Positions 1-6,529 of a DNA stretch of 9,334 nucleotides are shown here, in pieces. The notes under the pieces are model-generated. The model saw only the letters and a program-made list of their open reading frames with translations. It had not been told where the DNA came from and made no database searches. Position numbers and translations under genes: made by a program. The stretch spans positions 1 through 9,334 of the forward strand of contig JBGCDT010000210.1 of assembly GCA_045105695.1 (NCBI GenBank), read 5' to 3'. The stretch comes from CALGLS01 sp045105695 (lineage in GTDB: Bacteria > Bacteroidota > Bacteroidia > Chitinophagales > Saprospiraceae). The stretch's first letter is position 1. Every line of letters starts with the position of its first letter.

Positions 1-420
1 ACTTCGTTCTGTGAAGGAAGTACCACTACCCTTTCACTTTCCCAAAACTATAACTCTTACCAATGGAATGACAACAGTACACTTACAGAACTAGAAGTTA
101 GTGATGCAGGGACTTACTCCGTCGTCATTGCTGATGACAATGGTTGTACGGGTACTGCCGAAATTGAAGTGACCATCAGTGATGAAATTCAAGCAGAGAT
201 CATTGGAGCGACTTCGTTCTGCGAAGGTAGTACCACTACCCTTTCACTTTCCCAAAACTATAACTCTTACCAATGGAGTGATAACAGTACTAGTGAAAAC
301 TTAGAAGTCTCTCAAGCTGGTACATATAACATTATAGTTACAGATGCGAGTGGCTGTAGTGGTACGGCTTCTATCACTGTGAATATAGATCAAGTCATAT
401 CTCCTGTAATCGTTGGACCA
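1..420 (+). repeat. In-frame tandem 210-base coding repeats
   Basis: Unit 1 is 1-210 and unit 2 is 211-420. A third, well-diverged unit starts in register at 421. Units 1 and 2 differ at only 4 of their first 80 bases (offsets 12, 18, 68 and 72). Identity then falls sharply over the remaining 130 bases, although the protein pattern is kept. The repeat probably continues upstream of the window. Confidence 0.9.
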
Positions 421-1836
421 CTTAGTTTTTGCGAAGGAAGTAGTGCGAGCCTGACTGTATCTGATATTTATGACAATTATGAATGGTCGACAGGTGCCAA
501 CACCACTAATGTGGATGTAGACGTCAGTGGCAGTTATACTGTTACCGTTACTGCTGCGAATGGCTGTACCTCAACAGATGCATTTGAGACCGTCGCAGTA
601 GGTGCTTTGGAAACCAACCAAGAATTATCGATTTGCTTTGGAGAGACAATTTCTGTAGGAAATTCTACTTACGAAAACAGTGGTGACTATGTAGATCTCT
701 TAACCAGCATGGACGGATGCGATAGCGTCGTGTACACCTTGTTAGAAATTGAGACAGAACTTTTAACCAGCGAATCACTAACAATTTGTCATGGCGGAAA
801 CTACCAGGGAAACACGTACACACAGGATGCAAACATTCCTTTTACTCATACAAGTATACAAGGTTGTGATAGCACTCATACCGTAATGCTTTCTGTACTA
901 GATCAAATGACAGCGGTGATTGTAAGTTCAAGTGATTGTTCTGACAGCGGAACGATAACCGTCAATTCGTTTGGTGGCGCAGGGTCCCATAGTTATCTGT
1001 GGAATAATGGAGCGACTACGCAAACGCAGGAAGATGTTCCCCCTGGAAATTATACAGTAACCATCACAGACAACTGGGGTTGTAGCACCACAAGCGCTGG
1101 TTTTATTGAGCCAGGTAATGAAGTGAGCTTTGATTTTGAAATAGAACCCATTAGCTGTTTTGGAGAAACCGATGCGATCGTCGAATCTATGGTTGTTTCC
1201 GGAATGCCGCCTTTCACCTACAATTGGTCTACAGGAGCGAATACTTCTTATATTGAAAATGCGGGAGCGGGTAATTACACATTGCTGATTACGGACGCAA
1301 ATGGTTGTCAGTTCGCTAGCTCTGTCTTGATAGGAAATCCGAATCCTTTGGTCATTGATCCCGTCACTACAGGTACAACCAATAATGACGGAACAGCCAC
1401 TGCTTTTGTCAGCGGAGGTACTTCGCCTTATTCTTATGAATGGGAGGATGGACAAACATCGGCTGTTATCACTGGACTTGGAATCGGGTTTTATGCTGTA
1501 ACTGTAACCGATGCACATGGTTGTACTACCGTTGGTGAAGCACAAGTTTCTACTCCGACCGCTGTTAAAGACATAGAGGGCGTATTAGCCTTTTCAATAA
1601 ATCCAAATCCAGGGAGTGGGCTTTTTAATATGACATTAGAAACAGAACGAGCGATGGATTTCAACTACTCCGTTTATGGAATCAGTGGAGCTAAATTATT
1701 GGATTTTGAGGAAACACAAGCTAGAAGAAAACATGAAGCGACTATTGATTTAACGGAGAAAGCAAGTGGAATTTATATTGTAGTTGTCAATGCTGAAGGG
1801 ATTCGTTTGGTTAGAAAATTAGTAGTAAGTAAATAA
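1..1836 (+). CDS. Secreted multi-repeat (SprB-type) protein with T9SS sorting domain, 3' part
   Basis: The reading frame is open from base 1, so this is the last 611 residues of a longer protein; the GTG at 169 is internal. Residues 1-201 are three Ig/PKD-like repeats of about 70 residues (CEGS near the start, a Y-x-W centre, then AGTY and GC). Residues 202-300 hold two repeats of about 49 residues of the type 'IC.G...Y...GCDS'. Residues 303-372, 378-446 and 452-518 match SprB repeats (Y-x-W, a GNYTVTITD-like strand, then GC). Residues 530-611 form a T9SS type A C-terminal domain, with the NPNPGSGLF motif and a final basic stretch ending RLVRKLVVSK. Such domains direct export across the outer membrane by T9SS and surface attachment or release. 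A role in adhesion or gliding is inferred from SprB; the N-terminus that would decide it is outside the window. Confidence 0.93.
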   Translation, partial: TSFCEGSTTTLSLSQNYNSYQWNDNSTLTELEVSDAGTYSVVIADDNGCTGTAEIEVTISDEIQAEIIGATSFCEGSTTTLSLSQNYNSYQWSDNSTSENLEVSQAGTYNIIVTDASGCSGTASITVNIDQVISPVIVGPLSFCEGSSASLTVSDIYDNYEWSTGANTTNVDVDVSGSYTVTVTAANGCTSTDAFETVAVGALETNQELSICFGETISVGNSTYENSGDYVDLLTSMDGCDSVVYTLLEIETELLTSESLTICHGGNYQGNTYTQDANIPFTHTSIQGCDSTHTVMLSVLDQMTAVIVSSSDCSDSGTITVNSFGGAGSHSYLWNNGATTQTQEDVPPGNYTVTITDNWGCSTTSAGFIEPGNEVSFDFEIEPISCFGETDAIVESMVVSGMPPFTYNWSTGANTSYIENAGAGNYTLLITDANGCQFASSVLIGNPNPLVIDPVTTGTTNNDGTATAFVSGGTSPYSYEWEDGQTSAVITGLGIGFYAVTVTDAHGCTTVGEAQVSTPTAVKDIEGVLAFSINPNPGSGLFNMTLETERAMDFNYSVYGISGAKLLDFEETQARRKHEATIDLTEKASGIYIVVVNAEGIRLVRKLVVSK

Positions 1837-1872
1837 TGTAACCAAACTTTTATTGAATTGATATTTTGAAAA

Positions 1873-2616
1873 ATGAAAGATACTGTTGTTCAATTAAAAG
1901 AGCTCGTTTCGAATAATGAGATGACGAAAGTGCTGGCAAAGCTACAGAGTATTTTTGCACTAGCTGATTCAGAGCTAGCGACAGATGCCATTTTGCTAAG
2001 CGCCCGATTTAATAAATTAAAATCAAATATCCGAAGAGGTATTTTAGCGCAAAGTGAAATTGATCTCGTGGAAAACAAAATAGCTTATGCCGCTCTTTCT
2101 TTAATTGAAGAATTAGAAAATGATCCAGAGCAGTTTAAACAATTCGATCAGGTAGAGGAGAAAATCCAGCATGATAGCAAGGAGAAAACTAATATGCCTT
2201 TGCCCAATTTCTTACAAGATGCTTTGGTGCAACGAATGGGTTTTATCAAACAGAAAAAGCTATCATTAAAAGCACTTTGGATAGATGATAACTCTGGTTT
2301 TCAAACCTATGAAAAGGAATTACTGAAAACCATTGGAGTTCATTTCGACACGGCTCATTCATCGGAGGATGCTCGAAAAATAATGAATCATTCGGATTAT
2401 GATTTTATTATTTCTGATATCAGTAGAGGTAAAAATAGCAAGGCAGGTATAGACTTTTTAAATAGTTTGATTGCAGATGAAAAAGAAACTCCTGTGATTT
2501 TTTATGCCGCTGCGCTGGATTTTTCTTTGGGTACGCCTCCTTATTCTTTTGGAATGACGAACTTAGTTTCGGAGCTACTGCATTTGGTAATGGATATTGT
2601 GGAGCGGAAGTATTGA
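1873..2616 (+). CDS. EAD11 domain fused to atypical receiver domain
   Basis: The protein has 247 residues. Residues 1-82 are helical and match the effector-associated domain 11 pattern: a leading 'LKELVSNNEMTKVLAKL' helix, then 'LLSARFNKLK', then 'RRGILAQSEIDLVENKI'. Residues 83-130 are a charged linker. Residues 131-247 look like a response-regulator receiver: acidic pair D138-D139 in ALWIDD, predicted phospho-acceptor D182 in FIISDISRG, a PVIFY strand at 207-211 and GMTN at 227-230. The usual threonine/serine and lysine of the receiver switch are not seen. EADs are adaptor modules that link sensors to effectors in NTP-dependent conflict or defence systems by like-with-like pairing. No effector partner with a matching EAD lies in the window. 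The gene starts 36 bases after the T9SS protein, with AACCAAA 26 bases upstream of ATG. Role unknown: signalling adaptor by inference. Confidence 0.8.
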   Translation: MKDTVVQLKELVSNNEMTKVLAKLQSIFALADSELATDAILLSARFNKLKSNIRRGILAQSEIDLVENKIAYAALSLIEELENDPEQFKQFDQVEEKIQHDSKEKTNMPLPNFLQDALVQRMGFIKQKKLSLKALWIDDNSGFQTYEKELLKTIGVHFDTAHSSEDARKIMNHSDYDFIISDISRGKNSKAGIDFLNSLIADEKETPVIFYAAALDFSLGTPPYSFGMTNLVSELLHLVMDIVERKY

Positions 2617-2626
2617 GAATCAATCC

Positions 2627-3376
2627 TCAAAAAAGATTAAAAACAAAATCCAATAAAGCTCCAAATGCCACCGCAGAAAAATTAAACGAAAAGATCCCCA
2701 GCATATAACAAACCCCAGCCTTAAAATAATTCAATACTTTCCGCCCATCAAAGAACCTGGCTATTCCCCAACAAACAAATAGGACGGCTACTAGTATACA
2801 ATTATCCAGTAAATTTTCTACACCACTAAAATGCTCCGCAATTCCGAATATAGCTCCCATCAACATCTGAATACCTAACACAAAATAAAGCAGGATTAAT
2901 ATTTCGAAATAATTATAATCATATTTTCTAAAAAACAGCTTAATCCAAAGTGCCATAAAAAAGGCCATTAAAACATTTGCAAATCCGTAGTTATTACTAA
3001 TCCAATTCACAATAAACGAAATAGCGGAGCCACCCCAATCGAAACCTGAATAGTTCATATAACCATCCTCAAATTGCAAATACCGCTGTAAGACGCTATA
3101 AGCCAAAGAACAGAGGATGATGAAACTAATGGGTTTCACCAGCAGCTTTCTATCCTCATGAATATACTTTCGGACACTAGCTCCAGGGCGGATTAGTAAT
3201 TCTCGAATGGTAAATAATATTCCTTTTTGAAAATTAAAAACGCTTCCAATTTCTGAAAGTATAAATTGGCTATTTATTCTTTTTAATTTTTGAGGATGAC
3301 CGCAAGTTGAGCAGAAGAGGGTTTCTACTTTGCTATTACATTTAACGCATTTTTGAAATTTGTTTTGTTCTGACAT
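2627..3376 (-). CDS. DUF3667 zinc-ribbon membrane protein
   Basis: The protein has 249 residues. An N-terminal zinc ribbon has C10-x2-C13 and C22-x2-C25 (the second pair in FCSTCG). It is followed by the DUF3667 signature: 'LLIRPGASVRKYI' at 60-72, R76 and P82. Hydrophobic segments near 80-98, 131-149, 157-181, 190-207 and 217-245 suggest four to six membrane helices with the ribbon on the cytoplasmic side. The family is widespread in Bacteroidota and its function is not known. The ATG is 20 bases after the stop of the CDGSH gene, so the two are probably co-transcribed. The 3' end lies 10 bases from the end of the convergent EAD11 gene, leaving almost no room for separate terminators. Confidence 0.85.
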   Translation of the reverse strand: MSEQNKFQKCVKCNSKVETLFCSTCGHPQKLKRINSQFILSEIGSVFNFQKGILFTIRELLIRPGASVRKYIHEDRKLLVKPISFIILCSLAYSVLQRYLQFEDGYMNYSGFDWGGSAISFIVNWISNNYGFANVLMAFFMALWIKLFFRKYDYNYFEILILLYFVLGIQMLMGAIFGIAEHFSGVENLLDNCILVAVLFVCWGIARFFDGRKVLNYFKAGVCYMLGIFSFNFSAVAFGALLDFVFNLF

Positions 3377-3396
3377 CTCTTTTAATTAATATCATC

Positions 3397-3825
3397 TTAT
3401 CCTTCAAACCCAGATTTCACATGCGCTCCATCACAGTATGGTTTATTACCACTATGTCCACAACGACAAAAAGCAGTTTTCTTTTTCTTCGTTTCCGAAT
3501 TCCCATCCTTTCCTCGAATAGTCAATGCACCGTGGACAATCAAAGGTCCATTCTCCATTACCTCTACCTTGGTCTCTTCTGAGTCTGATGATCCTTCTTT
3601 TTCAGCATCGTTCATATAGTAGGTCAGTGCACCGGAAGGACATTCCGCTACCTGATTTTGCAGCTCCACTGTTGTAGCATTTTCGATTTTAATCCAAGGA
3701 CGTTCCTTTGGGTTGTAAACCTTGGGAAGCATCTTCACACAGTTACCTGCATGATAACATTTTCCAGGTTTCCATACTATCGTGATTTCTCCGTTAGTAT
3801 ATTCCTTTATTTTTTCCTTTTCCAT
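3397..3825 (-). CDS. Fer4_19 and CDGSH iron-sulfur domain protein
   Basis: I start this 142-residue protein at the ATG at 3825. The frame is open back to a TTG at 3888, but those 21 residues are not family-like and the TTG sits in a good -33 position for a promoter. Residues 1-70 are a divergent mono-cluster ferredoxin domain like YjdI, with C23, C29, PW at 43-44 and C62-PSGAL. Residues 71-92 are an acidic linker. Residues 93-142 are a CDGSH domain with the complete motif CRCGHSGNKPYCDGAH, so the 2Fe-2S ligands are C120, C122, C131 and H135. CDGSH proteins take part in redox sensing or iron-sulfur transfer; the exact partner is unknown. There is no signal peptide, so it should be cytoplasmic. 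It heads a two-gene unit with the DUF3667 gene. Confidence 0.9.
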   Translation of the reverse strand: MEKEKIKEYTNGEITIVWKPGKCYHAGNCVKMLPKVYNPKERPWIKIENATTVELQNQVAECPSGALTYYMNDAEKEGSSDSEETKVEVMENGPLIVHGALTIRGKDGNSETKKKKTAFCRCGHSGNKPYCDGAHVKSGFEG

Positions 3826-3858
3826 CGTTAGGCGTTTAGCAGTTGTAAAATTATATTG

Positions 3859-3888
3859 GAAAGATAAACAATTATAAACCGTTGACAA
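3859..3888 (-). promoter_or_regulatory. Candidate promoter of the CDGSH-DUF3667 unit
   Basis: Reading leftward, TTG at 3888-3886, a 19-base spacer, then TATCTTTC at 3866-3859 fits the Bacteroidota TTG/TAnnTTTG pattern with one mismatch at the last base. The predicted transcript start would leave a short leader before the ATG at 3825. A weaker alternative, TAATTTTA, lies a little further downstream. Confidence 0.35.
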
Positions 3889-3909
3889 ATATCAAATTTC
3901 TGAAAAGCA

Positions 3910-3938
3910 AAATCACCTTATGCATCAAAAGGCGATTT
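3910..3938. repeat. Inverted repeat between divergent genes
   Basis: The arms AAATCACCTT (3910-3919) and AAGGCGATTT (3929-3938) are complementary at 9 of 10 positions around a 9-base centre. On the minus strand the odd pair becomes a G-U wobble and a moderately T-rich run follows. It lies between the divergent starts at 3825 and 3962, upstream of both, so an operator or a terminator that blocks leftward read-through are both possible. Confidence 0.45.
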
Positions 3939-3961
3939 AATATAATTCAATATCTTGCAGC

Positions 3962-4723
3962 ATGACAAAGCTCTCCGCCCTTATCATCACTTACAACGAA
4001 GAGCGACACATCGCCAGATGTATCGACTCACTTCTTCCTGTGGCGGACGAGATCATAGTGGTGGACTCCTACTCTACCGACCGAACTAAAGAAATTTGTA
4101 AAAGCAAAAATGTCCTATTTATAGAACATACTTTTAAGGGACATATCGAGCAAAAGAACTTTGCTGTAAGCCAGTCAAGCAATGATTATGTTCTTTCACT
4201 AGATGCTGATGAAGCACTTAGTCCTGACCTTCAGCAAAACATTCTAGAAGAGAAAAATAATTTCCAACAAGATGCTTACGTATTCAATCGCTTGAATAAT
4301 TACTGTGGGCAATGGATCAAATACTGCGGCTGGTATCCCGATGCGAAACTTCGACTTTGGAATAAGAACAAAGGAAAATGGGCCGGTGAGAACCCTCATG
4401 ATAAAGTAGTACTGACCTCAGGTGCCCCTGCCAAAAAATTAAAAGGCGATCTATTACACTACTCCTTTTCTAGTGTGGAAGAACACCTTCAGCAGATTCA
4501 GTTATTTACAAACATTAGCTCCGAGGCTGCTTATAAAAACGGCAGAAGATCCAATCTCCTCAAAATCATTTTCAAACCTATTTTCAAATTTCTCCGCGAC
4601 TATATTTTCAAACTGGGATTCTTAGATGGCTATTATGGCTTTGTGATCTGTGTGAATTCCGCTTTTGCTAAATATCTGAAGTTTCTGAAATTATATGAAA
4701 TTCAGCGGAAAGCTGGAAAGTAA
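3962..4723 (+). CDS. Family 2 glycosyltransferase, WaaE/KdtX type
   Basis: The protein has 253 residues. It opens with the GT2 nucleotide-sugar fold (ALIITYNEERHI at 6-17), D35 in the VVDSYSTDRT segment, and the metal-binding DADE at 81-84. Middle and C-terminal motifs match the WaaE-like lipopolysaccharide core glucosyltransferase group: GWYPDAKLRLW at 123-133, the ENPHDKV segment at 143-149, and LLHYSFSSVEEHL at 164-176. It is expected to transfer a sugar from a nucleotide donor onto lipopolysaccharide or a related surface glycan at the cytoplasmic membrane. The C-terminal part (about 200-245) is basic and hydrophobic, which suits peripheral membrane attachment. Donor and acceptor cannot be read from sequence. 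It stands alone, divergent from the CDGSH gene, with no clear promoter match upstream. Confidence 0.9.
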   Translation: MTKLSALIITYNEERHIARCIDSLLPVADEIIVVDSYSTDRTKEICKSKNVLFIEHTFKGHIEQKNFAVSQSSNDYVLSLDADEALSPDLQQNILEEKNNFQQDAYVFNRLNNYCGQWIKYCGWYPDAKLRLWNKNKGKWAGENPHDKVVLTSGAPAKKLKGDLLHYSFSSVEEHLQQIQLFTNISSEAAYKNGRRSNLLKIIFKPIFKFLRDYIFKLGFLDGYYGFVICVNSAFAKYLKFLKLYEIQRKAGK

Positions 4724-4749
4724 ATTAATTCTGATCTGATAGTTATGCT

Positions 4750-4757
4750 TAAGTTTG
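4750..4757 (+). promoter_or_regulatory. Candidate -7 element for the OmpA-like lipoprotein
   Basis: TAAGTTTG matches TAnnTTTG exactly, but no TTG is found at the proper distance upstream. If used, the transcript would have a leader of about 120 bases before the ATG at 4885. Confidence 0.25.
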
Positions 4758-4884
4758 TTGAAGTATTTACTTTATTCGAGACTGTTACTATAGTCAAAAA
4801 CCTACGTCTTAAGGAAGGATTTTAGTGTAACTAAACCTTTATTTAAAATCATACTTATTTTTTATTAATCAAAACCTAAATAAC

Positions 4885-5892
4885 ATGACTAACCTTACTA
4901 GTATCTTTAAAATGGCTGCTGCAGCTCTATTACTAACTGCCTTCATAGGTTGCCAAAGTGGATCTAGCGATGCAAATAAGGCCGCAGACAAAATGGGCGA
5001 TGCCGCTTCAGACATGGCAGATACTTCTACAAAATCAATCAACGACATGGTCAAGGACATTCAGGGATTGACTATTGATGCTTCCGGAAACCTTGTAGAC
5101 AAAACCGGAAACACGGTTGCAAAAGCAGGTGCTTATATGAAAGACAAAGCAGGTAACATTGTCGATGCCGCTGGAAACATCATCTACCAAGCTTCTAACG
5201 GAGCAATTACAGCTACACAAAATACAGCGAACATGACTGCCGAAGCAGCCAAAGGAATCGAAGCGGATATCGCTGATGCCGCTGAGGGAGAAGTTATTTA
5301 TTTCGTCAGCGAAGATGGAAATTTAGTAGATCAGTCAGGTAAAGTTATTCTCGAAAAAGGAGAGTTTTCAAAATCTGAAGATGGATACTACGTTGACAAA
5401 AAAGGGAATCGAATCGGACGAGTATTTAAGAAAATTGGAAAAGCAATCGTAAAAGCTGGAGAAGCTGTAGGTGATGCAGTTGGAGACGCAGCTGGCGCTG
5501 TCGGAGGTGCAGTGAGTGGTGCCGCTAAAAAAACGGGTGAATTCTTTTCTGGAATTTTCAAAAAGAAAGATCGCGCTGGTTACACGCATACATTAGAGAA
5601 CATTGAATTCGAACCTAAATCACACCGAATCACTAATTTTTCTAAAGCAGAGGTACAGGGTCTCTCTTATGCTTTACAGCAAAATCCGGATGCTAAAATT
5701 GAGGTACAAGCGTATACTACTGATGGCAGAAACAGCAAAAAATCAGAGGCATTATCTCTTCTTAGAGCAAAAGTTGTAGAAGATATGTTGGTTACATTTG
5801 GTGTTGATAGAAAGCAAATTTCTTCAAAAGGAATGGGCGACTCAAACAAGGATAAAGCATCTGATCATAAGATGGAGATTGTAGTAAAATAA
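4885..5892 (+). CDS. OmpA-like lipoprotein with duplicated D/G/N-rich module
   Basis: The protein has 335 residues. A basic and hydrophobic signal peptide ends at an acceptable lipobox, FIGC, with lipidated C23. Residues 25-60 are alanine-rich and helical. A module of about 40 residues occurs twice, near 64-103 and 141-180, with the pattern 'GNLVD..G' and then 'G..VD..GN'. Residues 181-228 are a Lys/Gly/Ala-rich amphipathic stretch with many G-x3-G and A-V-G steps. Residues 233-335 are a divergent OmpA C-terminal domain with FEP, YTTDG, LSLLRAKVV and a GMGDSN segment; D280 and R294 are where OmpA proteins contact peptidoglycan. It is predicted to be anchored in the outer membrane and to bind the cell wall. 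The lack of the usual GRxxNRRV motif near the end is notable (DHKMEIVV instead). The glsB-like gene follows after 70 bases. Confidence 0.85.
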   Translation: MTNLTSIFKMAAAALLLTAFIGCQSGSSDANKAADKMGDAASDMADTSTKSINDMVKDIQGLTIDASGNLVDKTGNTVAKAGAYMKDKAGNIVDAAGNIIYQASNGAITATQNTANMTAEAAKGIEADIADAAEGEVIYFVSEDGNLVDQSGKVILEKGEFSKSEDGYYVDKKGNRIGRVFKKIGKAIVKAGEAVGDAVGDAAGAVGGAVSGAAKKTGEFFSGIFKKKDRAGYTHTLENIEFEPKSHRITNFSKAEVQGLSYALQQNPDAKIEVQAYTTDGRNSKKSEALSLLRAKVVEDMLVTFGVDRKQISSKGMGDSNKDKASDHKMEIVVK

Positions 5893-5910
5893 AGAACATC
5901 TTTAATTTTG
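5879..5910 (+). promoter_or_regulatory. Candidate promoter of the GlsB/YeaQ-type gene
   Basis: TTG at 5879-5881, a 21-base spacer, then TAATTTTG at 5903-5910 is a full match to the Bacteroidota promoter pattern. The -33 part overlaps the last codons of the lipoprotein gene. It implies that the small membrane protein can be expressed on its own, with a leader of about 45 bases. Confidence 0.55.
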
Positions 5911-5962
5911 TTAAACTTTTTCACTAAATTAAAGTCCTTTTTTTAACTAAAATCACATTATC

Positions 5963-6211
5963 ATGGAAGAATGGATTTATTTTTTACTCTTTGGCGCAGT
6001 AGCCGGATGGATTGCAAGCACCCTTATGAAAGGTCGTGGATTCGGCCTCGTTGGCAATATTATCGTTGGCATAGTCGGTTCCGCTCTAGGCGGCTGGCTT
6101 TCAAAAGCAACTGGAATTGCCGCTGGTAGTGGATTGATCGGTTCTTTGGCTACAGCCGTAGTCGGAGCGGTTGTTCTTCTCGGTCTTATTAGTATAATAA
6201 AAAAGGCATAG
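5963..6211 (+). CDS. GlsB/YeaQ/YmgE family small membrane protein
   Basis: The protein has 82 residues, the usual length of the family once called transglycosylase-associated. Three hydrophobic glycine-rich segments lie near 4-20, 28-47 and 57-79. The family pattern is clear: GAVAGWIAS at 11-19, M22-K-G-R-G-F-G, GNIIVGIVGSALGGWL at 31-46, and a basic KK near the C-terminus. Homologues are induced by envelope, acid or general stress in several bacteria; the molecular function is unproven. The ATG follows TTAACTAAAA closely, without a Shine-Dalgarno sequence. Its own promoter upstream and the strong terminator downstream suggest a compact, possibly highly expressed unit next to the OmpA-like lipoprotein. 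Confidence 0.93.
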   Translation: MEEWIYFLLFGAVAGWIASTLMKGRGFGLVGNIIVGIVGSALGGWLSKATGIAAGSGLIGSLATAVVGAVVLLGLISIIKKA

Positions 6212-6233
6212 TTCAATTTTTACTTAGCTAAAT

Positions 6234-6273
6234 CTCGCGCTGCAATTTCAGAATTGTAGCGCGAGTTTTTTTT
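6234..6273 (+). terminator. Strong intrinsic terminator
   Basis: A 14-base-pair stem (6234-6247 with 6252-6265) with a single G-U pair closes on the tetraloop TCAG and is followed by eight T residues. It lies 22 bases after the stop of the GlsB-type gene. Confidence 0.95.
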
Positions 6274-6529
6274 GAACTAAAACTTCACTCTATTCTTTGT
6301 TCAACTAAAGCTAAAGCTGTAGTCAATTCTTTTTTACTGAATCCGAGAAACTTAAACCGCACCCCTTAGGTTACAATACAAGACAAAAATTTCGCTCGGG
6401 TCTTTTTGATAAATTCAGCACAACAATTGCATCTCCAATACTTGATAATACTTTAGGTTTCTTCCTCATTTGATGAAAGGCAGTAAAGCGTTTATCAAAC
6501 TAAATATATTAGCCACAAACAATATCTAG
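6274..6529 (+). other. Gene-free stretch of 256 bases
   Basis: Between the terminator and the next gene I find no credible coding frame, tRNA or mobile element. It holds three AACTAAA heptamers (6275, 6303 and 6498) and a candidate promoter at 6427-6456. TTTGAT and ATCAAA form a weak inverted repeat before the next ATG. It could be a long leader or hide a small RNA, but no fold stands out by eye. Confidence 0.4.
6427..6456 (+). promoter_or_regulatory. Candidate promoter of the GNAT-formyltransferase gene
   Basis: TTG at 6427-6429, a 19-base spacer and TACTTTAG at 6449-6456 fit the Bacteroidota pattern with one mismatch. The leader to the ATG at 6530 would be about 65-70 bases. Confidence 0.35.

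Noticed and set aside
928..1545. Long open frame on the minus strand inside the repeat protein
   Set aside because: It is a shadow of a strongly supported coding frame and has no recognisable domain or start context.
2612..2635. Possible bidirectional terminator between the convergent genes
   Set aside because: Only a 5-base-pair TTGAG/CTCAA stem is seen with a short A-run; too weak to call.
3826..3888. N-terminal extension of the CDGSH protein from TTG at 3888
   Set aside because: The extra 21 residues are not family-like, the ATG at 3825 gives the usual domain start, and the TTG fits better as a -33 promoter element.
4811..4818. AAGGAAGG as a Shine-Dalgarno sequence for a small gene
   Set aside because: The only start downstream is GTG followed at once by TAA, so nothing is encoded.
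5915..5944. ACTTT/AAAGT hairpin followed by seven T residues
   Set aside because: A 5-base AT-rich stem is too weak for an intrinsic terminator, and it lies within the predicted leader of the GlsB-type gene.
5977..6216. Minus-strand open frame across the GlsB-type gene
   Set aside because: It is an antisense shadow of a well-recognised family, proline-rich as expected from reversed glycine codons.
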